Assembly (NCBI RefSeq): GCF_000422385.1 | Contig: NZ_AULR01000011.1 | Location: forward strand, 34,045 to 98,044 | DNA from: Microbacterium indicum DSM 19969 | Lineage (GTDB): Bacteria > Actinomycetota > Actinomycetes > Actinomycetales > Microbacteriaceae | Direction: 5' to 3' | Length of the DNA: 64,000 bases | In this document: piece after piece, positions 1 through 11,199 of the stretch | Layout: each line of letters opens with the position of its first letter | How positions within the stretch are numbered: the stretch's first letter is position 1 | The notes under the pieces: generated by a model | The model's input: the letters and a program-made list of their open reading frames with translations, nothing else | The model's database searches: none | Told to the model about the DNA's origin: nothing | Made by a program: the position numbers and the translations under genes

Positions 1-1
1 C

Positions 2-340
2 GACATCGACGGCCGGCGCCACACGCTCTCCCGGGCGCGCACCGTGATCGGCCGCGGCAGCGACGCCGACATCACGATCGCCGACCCGGGCACGAGCCGC
101 AAGCACGTCGAGGTCCTGTGGGACGGCGAGCGCGCGATGGTGCGCGACCTCGGATCCACGAACGGATCGAAGCTCGACGGCCAGCGCATCAAGCAGGCGG
201 GCCTCGCCGACGGCCAGATGATCACGATCGGCCGCACGAACATGGTCTTCCGCGTCGTCGCCTCCGCGGCGCCTGTCCGGCTGCCGCAGCAGCAGGACGC
301 GACGCAGATCATCGACGCGTTCCAGGGAGGCCTCCGATGA
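2..340 (+). CDS. fhaA: FhaA C-terminal FHA domain (partial, 5' end outside window)
   Basis: The frame is open from base 2, so only about 112 C-terminal residues of a longer protein are present. They form a forkhead-associated domain, which binds phosphothreonine peptides; visible motifs are IGRGSDADI, SRKHVEV and DLGSTNGSKLDG. Known family: FhaA-type proteins carry an N-terminal DUF3662 and a C-terminal FHA domain and are read by PknA/PknB during wall synthesis. The stop overlaps the fhaB start (ATGA), so the genes are translationally coupled. The assignment to FhaA rests on the conserved order fhaA-fhaB-pstP-rodA-pbpA-pknA-pknB, because the DUF3662 part is not visible. Confidence 0.9.
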   Translation, partial: DIDGRRHTLSRARTVIGRGSDADITIADPGTSRKHVEVLWDGERAMVRDLGSTNGSKLDGQRIKQAGLADGQMITIGRTNMVFRVVASAAPVRLPQQQDATQIIDAFQGGLR

Positions 341-876
341 GCACCCTCACCCTCTTCTTCCTGCAGTACGGCTTCCTGCTGCTCATGTGGGTCTTCGTCT
401 TCGTCATCGTGTTCGCGCTGCGGGCCGACGTCTTCGGCGGCCGCGTGCGCAAGCTGCCCGAGCCGGTTCCGCAGCAGGTGACGCGGCAGCCCGCCCCGGC
501 GGTCGCGGTGGATCCCGACGCCCGCACCGTGATGACCGACGTCCAGCGGCCGCAGACCCCCGCGTCGTCGGCTCCCGCGATCCCGTCGCGGATCGTCATC
601 ACCTCCGGCCCCAAGCAGGGGCTCGAGGTGCCGCTCGGCACCGAGTCGCTGACGATCGGCCGCTCGAGCGACGCGGGCCTCGTGATCCGCGACGACTACA
701 CGTCGAGCCACCACGCGCGCCTCGTGAACAACCGCGGGCAGTGGATGATCCAGGATCTCGACTCGACCAACGGCACCTTCCTCTCGGGCCAGAAGGTCTC
801 GCCCTCGACCCCGCTCGCCGTGACCCCCGGCGCCCCGATCAAGGTGGGCGCCACGACCTTCGAGCTGCGGACGTAA
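337..876 (+). CDS. fhaB: FhaB/FipA-type FHA domain membrane protein
   Basis: 179 residues. There is an N-terminal transmembrane segment at about residues 5-27, a Pro-rich linker, and a C-terminal FHA domain from about residue 85 with LTIGRSSDAGLVI, SSHHARL and DLDSTNGTFLSG. Family role: a membrane-tethered phosphothreonine reader in the PknA/PknB pathway that controls division and peptidoglycan synthesis. The ATG at 337 was chosen because it overlaps the fhaA stop and places the membrane anchor at the N-terminus, as in homologues. The next gene, the cognate phosphatase, starts 7 bp downstream. Confidence 0.93.
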   Translation: MSTLTLFFLQYGFLLLMWVFVFVIVFALRADVFGGRVRKLPEPVPQQVTRQPAPAVAVDPDARTVMTDVQRPQTPASSAPAIPSRIVITSGPKQGLEVPLGTESLTIGRSSDAGLVIRDDYTSSHHARLVNNRGQWMIQDLDSTNGTFLSGQKVSPSTPLAVTPGAPIKVGATTFELRT

Positions 877-883
877 CCGGGCC

Positions 884-2130
<1,247 letters not shown>

Positions 2131-2134
<4 letters not shown>

Positions 2135-3516
2135 CCGACGTGGCGAACGACGCCCGCGTCGAACGCGGCGTGAAGCGCGACCTGCGCCGCATGCGCAAGG
2201 CGCAGCAGCTGCGCAACCGCGAGCTCATGCTCCTCATCTTCGCGATCGCCATCACGATCTCGGCTTTCGTGCTCGTGCAGTTCGGCGCGCTCGGCGCGCT
2301 CGACATGGGCCCCCTGACCATCATCGGCGCGATCTGCGTCCTCGCGATCGCCCTGCACGTCGTGCTCCGGATCCGCGCCTCGCAGGCCGACCCGTTCCTC
2401 CTGCCGATCGCGCTGACGCTCACGGGCGTCGGCACGTCGATGATCTACCGGCTCGACCTCGACTCGACCCCCGCGACGGCGGCGGGTATGCACCAGATGG
2501 CATATGCGGCCGTCTCGATGGCTCTCTGCGGCGTCGTCGTCTGGACGCTCGCGAACTACCGCGTGCTGTTCCGCTACACGTACATCTTCGGCTTCGTCGG
2601 GCTCGTCCTCCTCGTCCTGCCGTTCATCCCGTTCCTCAACGGCGGCGGCAACGCGACGGTGTGGATCTCGATCGCCGGCTTCAACTTCCAGCCGGGCGAG
2701 ATCGCGAAGATCTGCCTCGCGATCTTCTTCGCCGGATACCTCGTCCGCACCCGGGAGAGCCTGACGTCGACGGGCACGAAGATCCTCGGCTTCACGTTCC
2801 CGCGGGCCCGCGAATTCGGCCCGCTCCTCGTGATCTGGGCCGTCTCGATGGTCGTCATCGTCGCGCAGCGCGACCTCGGAACCGGCCTCCTCATCTTCGG
2901 CATGTTCGTCGCGATGCTCTACGTCGCGACGGGCAAGACGGGCTGGGTGCTGATCGGCGTGATCCTCGCGATCGGCGGCGCCGTCGCGGCGAGCTTCGTC
3001 ATGCCCTACGTGCACAACCGCTTCACGACGTGGCTCGATGCGTTCGACGACAGCCTGTACAACGATCCGGCCGGCGGCAGCTTCCAGCTCGTCAACGGCA
3101 TCTTCGGCCTCGCGCACGGCGGCATGTTCGGCACGGGTCTCGGCCAGGGCCGCCCGGGCCTCACACCCGTCGCCAACAGCGACTTCATCATCCCGAGCCT
3201 CGGCGAGGAGCTCGGCCTCGTGGGCCTGTTCGCGATCTTCGCGCTCTACCTCGTGTTCGTCAGCCGCGGCGCCCGCATCGGCGTCGCGGGCCAGGACGAC
3301 TTCGGCAAGCTGCTCGCGGTGGGCCTCTCGTTCACCCTCGCGCTGCAGGTGTTCATCATGGTCGGCGGCGTGACCCGCGTGATCCCGCTCACGGGCCTCA
3401 CGACGCCGTTCCTCGCGGCGGGCGGATCCTCGCTCCTTGCGAACTGGATCATCGTCGCGATCCTGCTGCGCGTGAGCGACTCCGTGCGGCGCCAACCCCG
3501 GGCGGTGATCGGATGA
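2131..3516 (+). CDS. rodA: SEDS peptidoglycan glycosyltransferase, RodA/FtsW family
   Basis: 461 residues with a hydrophobic pattern of about ten membrane helices after a basic cytoplasmic N-terminus. SEDS motifs are visible: FNFQPGEIAKI, VAQRDLGTGLLIF, GLGQGRPG, NSDFIIPSLGEELG and a C-terminal GGSSLLANWI. SEDS proteins polymerise glycan strands from lipid II, working with a class B PBP. Here the partner is the next gene, with which it shares an ATGA overlap. The pairing with pbpA and the kinase genes indicates the RodA-type rather than the division-specific FtsW paralogue, but the sequence alone does not fully separate the two. Confidence 0.93.
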
Positions 3517-4982
3517 CCAAGGAGATCCGGCGGCTGAGCATCATCGTCGCCTTCATGTTCGTGGCGCTGTTCGCGTCGACGAGCGTGATCCAGGTGTTCC
3601 AGCAGGACACCCTCGCGAGCGATCAGAACAACCGGCGCACGCTGTACGACTCGTACGAGGTGCAGCGCGGTCCGATCATCGCCGGCGGCGAGCAGATCGC
3701 CCGTTCGCAGTCGACCGACGACCTGTATGCCTATCAGCGCATCTACGAGGACCCGGCCATGTGGTCGGGCATCACGGGGTACCTGAACCCCGTGCTCGGC
3801 TCGGCGACGGGTATCGAGCAGGCCGCGAACCAGGAGCTCTCGGGCTTCAGCAGTTCGGCCTTCCTCTCGCGCATCGAGCAGGTCCTCACGGGCAAGGAGC
3901 CGACCGGCTCGAGCGTCGAGCTCACCGTCGACCCCGATGTGCAGGCCGCGGCATACAACGCCATGGTCGACGCGGGGTACACGGGCGCCGTCGTCGCGAT
4001 CAAGCCCGACACCGGCGAGATCCTCGCGATGGTCACGACCCCGGGCTACGACACCAACTCGATCGCGGTGCACGACTCCGACGCCGCCAACGCCGCGTAC
4101 GACGACCTCAACGCGCAGGATCCGAATCCGCTGATCAACAACGCGACGTCGAGCGTCTACCCCCCGGGGTCGACCTTCAAGCTCGTCGTCGCCTCGGCGG
4201 CGCTCGAGTCGGGCGACTACACGGCCGACAGCACCTTCGACAACCTGCAGAGCTACACCCCGCCCGGCACGAGCCACGAGATCACGAACGCGACGCAGAC
4301 GACCTGCGGATCGGGCGACCAGGTGACGCTCGCGACCGCGATCAAGCTCAGCTGCAACGTGCCGATGGCCGAGCTCGCCGTCGAGCTCGGGAGCGACGCG
4401 ATCCTCGCGCAGGCCGAGAAGTACGGGTACAACGCCGACGACCTCGAGATCCCCCTCTCGGTCGCGACGTCGAGCTACCCGAGCGACTCGCTCTCCGACG
4501 ACCAGGCCGCCCTCACGGGCTTCGGCCAGGGCCAGGTCACGGCGACGCCCCTCGAGGTCGCGATGACGGCCGCGACGATCGCGAACGACGGCGTCGAGAT
4601 GAAGCCGTACCTCATCGACCAGGTCGTCGGCGACGACCTCTCGGTGCAGGAGAGCACGACCCCCAGCGAGCTCGGTCAGGCGGTTTCGTCGGATACCGCC
4701 GAAACCGTGACCGAGATGATGATGTCGTCGGTCAATGACGGCGCGGCCACAAATGCAAGAATTGACGGGGTCGACGTCGCGGGCAAGACCGGCACCGCCG
4801 AACAAGGCGGAGACGACGACCCGTACACCCTCTGGTTCGCAGGGTTCGCCCCTGCAGACGATCCGGAGGTCGCGGTCGCGGTCGTCGTCGAGAACGGCGG
4901 AGGCCAGGGCCGCAACGGCTCGGGAAACACCATCGCGGCTCCCATCGCGAAGACAGTCATGGAGGCGGTGCTCGCACAATGA
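3513..4982 (+). CDS. pbpA: Class B penicillin-binding protein (PbpA)
   Basis: 489 residues. There is one N-terminal membrane anchor (about residues 9-29), a dimerisation-like region, and a transpeptidase domain with the three active-site motifs S220-T-F-K, S280-C-N and K425-T-G. It cross-links peptidoglycan in the periplasmic-equivalent space with the SEDS partner encoded upstream. The ATG at 3513 was chosen because it overlaps the rodA stop and directly precedes the anchor; the open frame extends far upstream but is only a shadow there. The stop overlaps the start of the kinase gene (ATGA). At about 490 residues it is typical of actinobacterial PbpA. Confidence 0.95.
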   Translation: MTKEIRRLSIIVAFMFVALFASTSVIQVFQQDTLASDQNNRRTLYDSYEVQRGPIIAGGEQIARSQSTDDLYAYQRIYEDPAMWSGITGYLNPVLGSATGIEQAANQELSGFSSSAFLSRIEQVLTGKEPTGSSVELTVDPDVQAAAYNAMVDAGYTGAVVAIKPDTGEILAMVTTPGYDTNSIAVHDSDAANAAYDDLNAQDPNPLINNATSSVYPPGSTFKLVVASAALESGDYTADSTFDNLQSYTPPGTSHEITNATQTTCGSGDQVTLATAIKLSCNVPMAELAVELGSDAILAQAEKYGYNADDLEIPLSVATSSYPSDSLSDDQAALTGFGQGQVTATPLEVAMTAATIANDGVEMKPYLIDQVVGDDLSVQESTTPSELGQAVSSDTAETVTEMMMSSVNDGAATNARIDGVDVAGKTGTAEQGGDDDPYTLWFAGFAPADDPEVAVAVVVENGGGQGRNGSGNTIAAPIAKTVMEAVLAQ

Positions 4983-6835
4983 GGCCAACACAGGGTGTGA
5001 CATTCGGCGGCAGCCGCTACGAACTCGACTCGCGGATCGCGATCGGCGGCATGGGCGAGGTGTGGTCGGCGACCGACCACATCATCGGCCGGACCGTCGC
5101 GATCAAGATCCTCAAAGACGAGTACATGGGCGACCCGGGCTTCCTCGAGCGCTTCCGCGCCGAGGCCCGCCACGCGGCGCTCGTCAACCACGAGGGCATC
5201 GCGAGCGTCTTCGACTACGGCGAGGAGAACGGATCCGCGTTCCTCGTCATGGAGCTCGTGCCCGGCGAGGCGCTGTCGTCCGTCCTCGAGCGCGACACCA
5301 CGCTGTCGCCCGACCAGACCCTCGACTACGTCTCGCAGACCGCGTCGGCGCTGCAGGCGGCCCACGCCGCGGGCCTCGTGCACCGCGACATCAAGCCGGG
5401 CAACCTGCTCATCACGCCCGACGGTCGCGTGAAGATCACCGACTTCGGCATCGCGCGCATCGCCGACCAGGTCCCGCTCACCGCGACGGGCCAGGTCATG
5501 GGCACCGTCCAGTACCTGTCGCCCGAGCAGGCCTCCGGCCACCCGGCGAGCCCCGCGACCGACATCTACTCGCTCGGCATCGTCGCGTACGAGGCCCTCG
5601 CGGGGAAGCGCCCCTTCACGGGCGAGTCGCAGGTCGCGATCGCGATGGCGCAGATCAACGACGCGCCGCCGCCCCTGCCCGACTCGGTCCCCGAGCCCGT
5701 GCAGCGCCTCGTGATGTCGATGATCGCGAAGAAGCCCGACGAGCGGCCCGCCTCGGCGGCCGCCGTCTCGCGCGCATGCAACGCCCTGCGCCGCGGCGAC
5801 CTCGACGCGGCCATCGCGGCCGCGCCGATGATCGCGGCCGGCGGAGAGATGGGCGACGACGCCATGACGCGCCTCATGGGCACGACGGGCGCCGCGACGA
5901 CGATGATGCCCGCGACAGCCGCGATGCCGGCCGCCGACGGCTCCGACGCGGCCGCCAAGCCGAAGAAGAAGCGCAGCCCGTGGACGGGTCCGCTCATCGC
6001 CCTCATCATCCTGCTCGCCGTCGTGGCCGCGGGAACGGTCTGGGGCCTCGTGGGCGGCTGGTTCGGCGGGGGCGACTCCGACGCGGCCTCCTCGCCGACG
6101 CCCACCGCGAGCGCGACGCGCACCGCGACGCCGACTCCGACGCCCACCGAGACGCCCACGCCCGACCGCGTCGACGTCACGGCGCTGGGCCTCGAGGGCC
6201 TCACGTGCGACGCCGCGAACCAGGCCATCAGCGAGGCGGGCGCGCAGATCAGCCTCAACTGCCAGGACGGCGACGCCGCCACGAGCGAAGACCAGGTCGG
6301 CGTGATCTACGAGATCAGCCCCGGCGGCTTCGTCGAGGCCGGCACCGAGATCACGGCGACGCGCTACGCCGCGATGGCCGACGTCCCGGCGCCGACCGGC
6401 ACCCCGAGCTTCTCGGGCACGCTCGTGCAGGGCGAGCAGGCGACGGTCACCTGGCCCGCCTACTCGTCGTGCCCCAACACGACGACGACCGGCTACGCCG
6501 TGACCCTCATCGGCGCGACGTTCGACGACGGATCCACGCAGCGCGACTTCGACGCGAACACCTACTCGGCGACCATCACGATCGACGACGGCACCGCGAG
6601 CGTGCAGGCGACCTACGGCGCCTACTGCGGCGACGACCGCCGCGTCTCGGCGGGCAGCGAGGTCGCGACGGCCGAGGTCTCCGAGCCCGAGCCCACCGAG
6701 ACCCCGACGCCCACGCCGACCCCGACGGCCACGGCGACCGAGGGCACCGGCAATGCCGGCGGGCGCGGCCAGAGCGGATCCGACGCGGGCACCTCGGCGA
6801 GCGGATCCGACGGGTCCGACGGATCCGAGAACTGA
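4979..6835 (+). CDS. pknA: Membrane Ser/Thr protein kinase, PknA-like
   Basis: 618 residues. The kinase domain spans about residues 13-275: glycine loop IGGMGEV, ATP lysine K43, catalytic H135-R-D137 followed by IKPGN, and DFG at about residue 155. An Ala/Met/Thr-rich linker leads to one transmembrane helix (about residues 338-362). A Thr-Pro-rich spacer, one PASTA-like unit starting near residue 397, a Cys-containing beta-rich region and an S/G-rich tail follow. It phosphorylates division and wall-synthesis proteins. It is the last gene of the coupled fhaA-pknA run; an 89-bp gap with an inverted repeat separates it from the second kinase. Mycobacterial PknA lacks an extracellular sensor, so the outer domain here is a difference. 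Confidence 0.93.
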   Translation: MRPTQGVTFGGSRYELDSRIAIGGMGEVWSATDHIIGRTVAIKILKDEYMGDPGFLERFRAEARHAALVNHEGIASVFDYGEENGSAFLVMELVPGEALSSVLERDTTLSPDQTLDYVSQTASALQAAHAAGLVHRDIKPGNLLITPDGRVKITDFGIARIADQVPLTATGQVMGTVQYLSPEQASGHPASPATDIYSLGIVAYEALAGKRPFTGESQVAIAMAQINDAPPPLPDSVPEPVQRLVMSMIAKKPDERPASAAAVSRACNALRRGDLDAAIAAAPMIAAGGEMGDDAMTRLMGTTGAATTMMPATAAMPAADGSDAAAKPKKKRSPWTGPLIALIILLAVVAAGTVWGLVGGWFGGGDSDAASSPTPTASATRTATPTPTPTETPTPDRVDVTALGLEGLTCDAANQAISEAGAQISLNCQDGDAATSEDQVGVIYEISPGGFVEAGTEITATRYAAMADVPAPTGTPSFSGTLVQGEQATVTWPAYSSCPNTTTTGYAVTLIGATFDDGSTQRDFDANTYSATITIDDGTASVQATYGAYCGDDRRVSAGSEVATAEVSEPEPTETPTPTPTPTATATEGTGNAGGRGQSGSDAGTSASGSDGSDGSEN

Positions 6836-6852
6836 CCGACCGTCACGTGATC

Positions 6853-6895
6853 GTGAAGTGCCGGCCGAACCGCGCCGGTTAGGCTGGCACTTCAC
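6853..6895. promoter_or_regulatory. Inverted repeat between the two kinase genes
   Basis: Perfect 10-bp arms (GTGAAGTGCC at 6853-6862, GGCACTTCAC at 6886-6895). The spacer holds a second small inverted repeat (AACCG/CGGTT) and a TAGGCT hexamer (6880-6885) that fits an actinobacterial -10. There is no T-tract. It may be an attenuating hairpin after pknA or an operator over a separate pknB promoter; the sequence does not decide between them. Confidence 0.45.
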
Positions 6896-6924
6896 GCAGT
6901 CGAGTTCCACGGGGAGGGCATGAC

Positions 6925-8712
6925 GTGGCAGACGAGCCCACGCAGGCCGTTCAGTCTCCGGTCCAGCAACGCATTCTGTCGGGCCGCTACCGAGTCGACT
7001 CGCTCATCGGCCGCGGCGGCATGGCGAGCGTCTACCGCGGCTACGACCTGACCCTCGGCCGCACGGTCGCGATCAAGATCCTCCGCAAGGATCTGTCCGG
7101 CGACAACACGTTCCGCACGCGCTTCCGCCTCGAGGCCCAGGCCGCGAGCCGCATGTCGCACCCCTCGATCGTGCGGGTCTACGACGCGGGCGAGGACCTC
7201 GAGGACGACGGCTTCGGCGGCACGACCCACACGCCGTTCATCGTGATGGAGCTCGTGCGCGGCACCCTTCTCAAGGACGTCCTGAACGACGGCGCCGTCG
7301 GGGCCGACGACGCGGCGCGCTACGTCGACGGGATCCTCGAGGCGCTCGAGTACTCGCACCGCGCGGGCGTCGTGCACCGCGACATCAAGCCGGGCAACGT
7401 CATGATCACCGACGCCGGCCAGGTGAAGGTCATGGACTTCGGCATCGCCCGCGCCGTGAGCGACACCTCGTCGACCGTCGCCGAGACGACGACGATCCTC
7501 GGCACGGCCGCGTACTTCTCGCCGGAGCAGGCCAAGGGCGACCCCGTCGACGCCCGCGCCGACCTCTACTCGACCGGCATCGTGCTCTACGAGCTGCTCA
7601 CGGGCCAGGTCCCGTTCCGCGGCGACTCCCCCGTCGCCGTCGCGTACCAGCACGTGCGCGAGGCGCCCGTCGCGCCGTCGCAGACGAACCCCGACTCCCC
7701 CGCTCAGCTCGACCCGATCGTGCTGCGGGCGCTCGCGAAGGATCCGAACCAGCGCTTCTCCAACGCGGCCTCGTTCCGCGAGGCGCTCGACCGCGCGCTC
7801 GACGGCAAGCGGCTCTCCGAGCGCCAGCTCGCCGCCCTGAGCGACGAGCTCTACGGCGAACGCACGCAGCAGCAGGCGCAGACCGAGCACACCCTCGCGC
7901 AGCTCGCGACCGAGAACGGCTCGGCGCGCACGCAGGCCGGCCCACCCGTCGCCTGGGTGTGGGCCGGGGTGATCCTCGTCGTCGCCCTCATCGCGGCCGT
8001 CGTGATCTGGGTCGTGCGCATGGATCCGCTCGACCTGCGCGCCGCCGACACCGTCGACGTGTCGAACGTCGTGGGCGGCAGCTGGGACCGCGCGCAGAGC
8101 GACCTCGAGGGCGACGGCCTCACGGCGAACCGCGTCGACGAGCCGAGCGACACCGTCCCGGAGGGGGTCGTGATCAGCACGGATCCCGCCTCGGGCACAT
8201 CGGTCGCGATCGGCAGCACCGTCGACGTCACGGTGTCGGAGGGCCCGCAGCTCGTCGAGGTCCCGGCCCTCGCGGGCATGAGCGAGGACGACGCGCGCTC
8301 GGCGATCACCGATCTGGGGCTGCAGGTCGGCCGCATCACTCCCGAGAACGACGCCGAGGCCGACGCCGGCACCGTCCTCACGGCCTCGGCCGAGGGAGAC
8401 GGCCTCGACGAGGGCGACGAGATCTCGGCGGGTTCGACCGTCGACCTCACGGTCGCGTCGGGCCGCGTCACGGTCGTCGACCTGTCGGGATCGACCGTCG
8501 ACTTCGCGACGAGCCAGCTCGAGGGTCTGCACCTCACGGTGAAGACCGACGACGACCCGACGTGCGTCGTCGAGGATCCGCCCACGGTGCACACGCAGTC
8601 GCACGTCGGCGACGTCGCCGTCGGATCCACCGTCACGCTCTACACCTGCAGCGCGACGACCGAGGACGACGCCCAGGACGCGGCGCCCGACGAGTCGGGC
8701 GACGAGAACTGA
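6925..8712 (+). CDS. pknB: PASTA-domain Ser/Thr protein kinase, PknB-like
   Basis: 595 residues. The GTG at 6925 lies 6 bp after the ribosome-binding sequence GGGGAGGG; a nearby ATG at 6920 is out of frame. The kinase domain is at about residues 22-285, with glycine loop IGRGGMASV, K51, catalytic D153 in HRDIKPGN and DFG at 171. A single membrane helix (about 346-366) leads to three PASTA units; the third is divergent, with two cysteines. PASTA domains sense muropeptides or lipid II, and this kinase is normally the main regulator of wall growth. It has its own ribosome-binding site, unlike the overlapped genes before it. Confidence 0.95.
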   Translation: MADEPTQAVQSPVQQRILSGRYRVDSLIGRGGMASVYRGYDLTLGRTVAIKILRKDLSGDNTFRTRFRLEAQAASRMSHPSIVRVYDAGEDLEDDGFGGTTHTPFIVMELVRGTLLKDVLNDGAVGADDAARYVDGILEALEYSHRAGVVHRDIKPGNVMITDAGQVKVMDFGIARAVSDTSSTVAETTTILGTAAYFSPEQAKGDPVDARADLYSTGIVLYELLTGQVPFRGDSPVAVAYQHVREAPVAPSQTNPDSPAQLDPIVLRALAKDPNQRFSNAASFREALDRALDGKRLSERQLAALSDELYGERTQQQAQTEHTLAQLATENGSARTQAGPPVAWVWAGVILVVALIAAVVIWVVRMDPLDLRAADTVDVSNVVGGSWDRAQSDLEGDGLTANRVDEPSDTVPEGVVISTDPASGTSVAIGSTVDVTVSEGPQLVEVPALAGMSEDDARSAITDLGLQVGRITPENDAEADAGTVLTASAEGDGLDEGDEISAGSTVDLTVASGRVTVVDLSGSTVDFATSQLEGLHLTVKTDDDPTCVVEDPPTVHTQSHVGDVAVGSTVTLYTCSATTEDDAQDAAPDESGDEN

Positions 8713-8718
8713 CCCACG

Positions 8719-8724
8719 TAGACT
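8719..8724 (+). promoter_or_regulatory. -10 hexamer of a leaderless crgA promoter
   Basis: TAGACT lies exactly 7 bp before the crgA ATG (8732). This spacing would place the transcript start at or next to the start codon, and no ribosome-binding sequence is present. Confidence 0.5.
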
Positions 8725-8731
8725 GACGACC

Positions 8732-8974
8732 ATGGCACGCAAGAAGACCACAGAGGAAGACGACGACTTCGCCCGCGTCCCGGGCGAGCCGATGCCGAAC
8801 CCCGCGTGGTTCCTGCCCGTGATGGTGGCGTTCTTCCTCGTCGGGCTCGCGTGGATCCTCGTCTTCTACCTCTCGGGCGCCCTCTGGCCGATCCCCGACA
8901 TCGGCGCGTGGAACCTCGCGATCGGCGGCGGCCTCGCCCTCATCGGCCTCATCATGGCCACGCGCTGGCGCTAG
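8732..8974 (+). CDS. crgA: Cell division protein CrgA
   Basis: 80 residues: a charged cytoplasmic N-terminus, then two membrane helices (about residues 28-50 and 58-76) separated by a short loop, with the typical PNPAWFLPVM entry into the first helix. CrgA is a small septum protein that recruits FtsI and other division proteins in Actinobacteria. It commonly lies beside pknB near the origin, as here, though often in the opposite orientation. The TAGACT-N7-ATG arrangement suggests a separate leaderless promoter. Confidence 0.93.
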   Translation: MARKKTTEEDDDFARVPGEPMPNPAWFLPVMVAFFLVGLAWILVFYLSGALWPIPDIGAWNLAIGGGLALIGLIMATRWR

Positions 8975-8991
8975 GGATCGATCGGCTCCCC

Positions 8992-9804
8992 ATGATCGAG
9001 TTCCGCTCGGTTCGCAAGGAGTACCCCGGCGGCACGGTCGCTGTCGCCGACGTGAGCCTCGTCGTGCCCTCGCACCGGACCGTCGTCCTCGTCGGATCCT
9101 CGGGGTCGGGCAAGACGACGCTGTTGCGCATGGTGAACCGCATGGTCGAGCCGACCGGCGGATCCGTCCTCATCGACGACGTCGACGTGCGCGACGAGGA
9201 CCCCGTCGCCCTGCGCCGCCGCATCGGCTACGTCATGCAGAGCTCGGGCCTGCTGCCGCACGTCACGGTCATCGACAACATCGCGACGGTCCCCGTGCTC
9301 GCGGGGGCGAAGCGCCCGGCGGCGCGCGAGAGGGCCCGAGCCCTCATGGACACCGTCGGCCTCGACGGCGCGCTCGCGAAGCGCTACCCCTCGCAGCTCT
9401 CGGGCGGCCAGCAGCAGCGCGTCGGTGTCGCGCGGGCGCTCGCGGCCGACCCCAACATCCTCCTGATGGACGAGCCGTTCGGCGCCGTCGACCCCATCGT
9501 GCGGCGCGAGCTGCAGGCCGAGCTCCTGCGCCTCCAGGCCGAGCTCGGCAAGACGACGGTGTTCGTGACGCACGACATCGACGAGGCGTTCCTCCTGGGC
9601 GACGAGGTCGTGATCCTCGCGAAGGGCGGGCGGATCGCACAGCAGGGCACGCCGAACGAGATCCTCGAGAACCCGGCCGACGACTTCGTGCGCGACTTCG
9701 TGGGTCTCGCGGGCGGGCCGCGCGCGCTGAGCCTGCGCGAGACGCCGAACGGCACCGCGGTCGTCGACGCGACGGGGCGCGTGCAGGGGATGCTCGGCGC
9801 GTGA
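8992..9804 (+). CDS. Osmoprotectant (betaine/choline-type) ABC transporter ATPase
   Basis: 270 residues with a complete ABC ATPase: Walker A GSSGSGKTT, signature LSGGQQQR, Walker B ILLMDEP and switch histidine FVTHD. The motif set and SFGAVDP-like context (PFGAVDPIVRREL) match OpuCA/ProV importers. No CBS domain follows, so the protein is shorter than OpuCA of Firmicutes. Its stop overlaps the GTG of the first permease. It energises import of a quaternary amine or similar compatible solute together with the next two genes and probably the binding protein at 14675-15577. The exact substrate cannot be read from sequence. Confidence 0.88.
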   Translation: MIEFRSVRKEYPGGTVAVADVSLVVPSHRTVVLVGSSGSGKTTLLRMVNRMVEPTGGSVLIDDVDVRDEDPVALRRRIGYVMQSSGLLPHVTVIDNIATVPVLAGAKRPAARERARALMDTVGLDGALAKRYPSQLSGGQQQRVGVARALAADPNILLMDEPFGAVDPIVRRELQAELLRLQAELGKTTVFVTHDIDEAFLLGDEVVILAKGGRIAQQGTPNEILENPADDFVRDFVGLAGGPRALSLRETPNGTAVVDATGRVQGMLGA

Positions 9805-10439
9805 CCTGGACGCTCGACAACATCGGCCTCATCGCGCAGCTCATCGGCGAGCACCTGCGTCAGAGCCTGCCGCCGATCCTCTACGGGCTGGTCATCGCGA
9901 TCCCGCTCGGCTGGGTCGCGCACCGCTTCCGCGCCGTGCGGGGCTTCGTCCTCACGGTCACGGGCCTGCTGTACACGCTGCCGTCGCTCGCGCTGCTTCC
10001 GCTGCTTCCGGTGATCTTCGGGATCAGCGCCCTCAGCGAGCTCAACCTCGTGCTCGCGCTCACGATCTACGCCGTCGCCCTCCTGGTGCGCTCGGCGGCC
10101 GACGGGTTCGACGCCGTCGACGCCGACGTGCGGCAGGCCGCGCTCGCGATGGGCTACGGATCCGTGCGCCGGTTCTTCGCGGTCGACCTGCCCCTCGCGG
10201 GCCCCGTCATCCTCGCGGGGCTGCGCGTCACCGCCGTGAGCACCGTCGCCCTCGCGACCGTCGGCGCCCTCATCGGCGTCACGAACCTCGGCTACCTCTT
10301 CACGAACGGCTTCCAGCGCCGGATCACCGAGGAGATCCTCGTCGGCGTGATCGCGGTCGCCGTCGTGGCGATCGTGATCGACCTCCTGCTGCAGATCGCG
10401 GGCCGCCTCGCGATGCCGTGGAACAGGGGGCGCGCGTGA
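9801..10439 (+). CDS. Osmoprotectant ABC transporter permease 1
   Basis: 212 residues with five to six predicted membrane helices and the BPD inner-membrane loop AALAMGYGSVRRFFAVDLPLA, the coupling region for the ATPase. It is of OpuCB/ProW type. The GTG start overlaps the ATPase stop (GTGA) and the stop overlaps the GTG of the second permease, so the three are made as a coupled unit. The second permease suggests a heterodimeric channel. Confidence 0.88.
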   Translation: MTWTLDNIGLIAQLIGEHLRQSLPPILYGLVIAIPLGWVAHRFRAVRGFVLTVTGLLYTLPSLALLPLLPVIFGISALSELNLVLALTIYAVALLVRSAADGFDAVDADVRQAALAMGYGSVRRFFAVDLPLAGPVILAGLRVTAVSTVALATVGALIGVTNLGYLFTNGFQRRITEEILVGVIAVAVVAIVIDLLLQIAGRLAMPWNRGRA

Positions 10440-11107
10440 ACCTCATCGCCGATGCCCTCGCCTGGCTCTTCTCGCCCGATCGGCTGACCGACTCGCACCC
10501 TCTCCCCGCCGCCTTCGCCGAGCACCTCGCCTACACCTTCCTCGCGGTCGCGATCGCCGCCGTCATCGCGATCCCGCTCGGGTGGGCGATCGGCCACACG
10601 GGGCGCGGGCGCGGCGTCGCGGTGGCGCTGTCCGGTGCCGCGCGTGCGGTCCCGTCCTTCGGCCTCATCCTCCTGCTCGTGCTGATCCTCGGCGTGACCC
10701 ACCGCCCCGAGGCGGCGATGATCGCGTTCGTCGTCCTCGCGATCCCGTCGATCCTCGCGGGCGCCTACACGGGCCTCGACGCGATCGACCGCCGCACGAT
10801 CGACGCGGGCCGCGCGATGGGCATGACCGAGTGGCAGATCCTCTGGCGCATCGAGGCGCCTCTCGGGCTGCCGCTCCTCGTCGGCGGGATCCGCTCGGCG
10901 GTGCTGCAGGTCGTCGCGACCGTGACGATCGCGGCGTACGTGAACCTCGGCGGGCTCGGCTACGCGATCATCCAGGGAATCCCGCTGCGCCGCTTCGACC
11001 AGGTCCTCGGCGGCGCGCTGGCGGTCGCGGCCCTCGCTCTCGTGCTCGACGGGGTGTTCGCGATCCTGCAGCGGGCCGCGCGCCCGCGGGGCGTCGCGGC
11101 GCGCTGA
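10436..11107 (+). CDS. Osmoprotectant ABC transporter permease 2
   Basis: 223 residues from the GTG at 10436, chosen because it overlaps the previous stop (GTGA) and sits after AGGGGG; a GTG 18 bp upstream is possible. It is a paralogue of the preceding permease with the coupling loop DAGRAMGMTEWQILWRIEAPLG. It would form the second half of the translocation pore. The binding-protein gene that usually follows is missing here; three unrelated genes come next and a matching binding protein lies at 14675. Confidence 0.87.
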   Translation: MNLIADALAWLFSPDRLTDSHPLPAAFAEHLAYTFLAVAIAAVIAIPLGWAIGHTGRGRGVAVALSGAARAVPSFGLILLLVLILGVTHRPEAAMIAFVVLAIPSILAGAYTGLDAIDRRTIDAGRAMGMTEWQILWRIEAPLGLPLLVGGIRSAVLQVVATVTIAAYVNLGGLGYAIIQGIPLRRFDQVLGGALAVAALALVLDGVFAILQRAARPRGVAAR

Positions 11108-11112
11108 CGCCT

Positions 11113-11163
11113 ATCGATCGGTTTCACGGATGTAAACGATCTCGATCGATCGGTCGAACCGAT
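11113..11163. promoter_or_regulatory. Candidate operator before the oxidase-LysR-GltS cassette
   Basis: ATCGATCGGT occurs twice (11113-11122 and 11145-11154), 32 bp apart. The second copy is part of the palindrome ATCGGT-CGA-ACCGAT (11149-11163), which fits ATC-N9-GAT, a LysR-type half-site pattern. It lies 36 bp before the oxidase start. The regulator encoded in the same cassette is the natural candidate to bind here (inference). Confidence 0.45.
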
Positions 11164-11199
11164 TGCTTTGTCAGGCGACGCCCGGCAGGCTCTGCAGGT

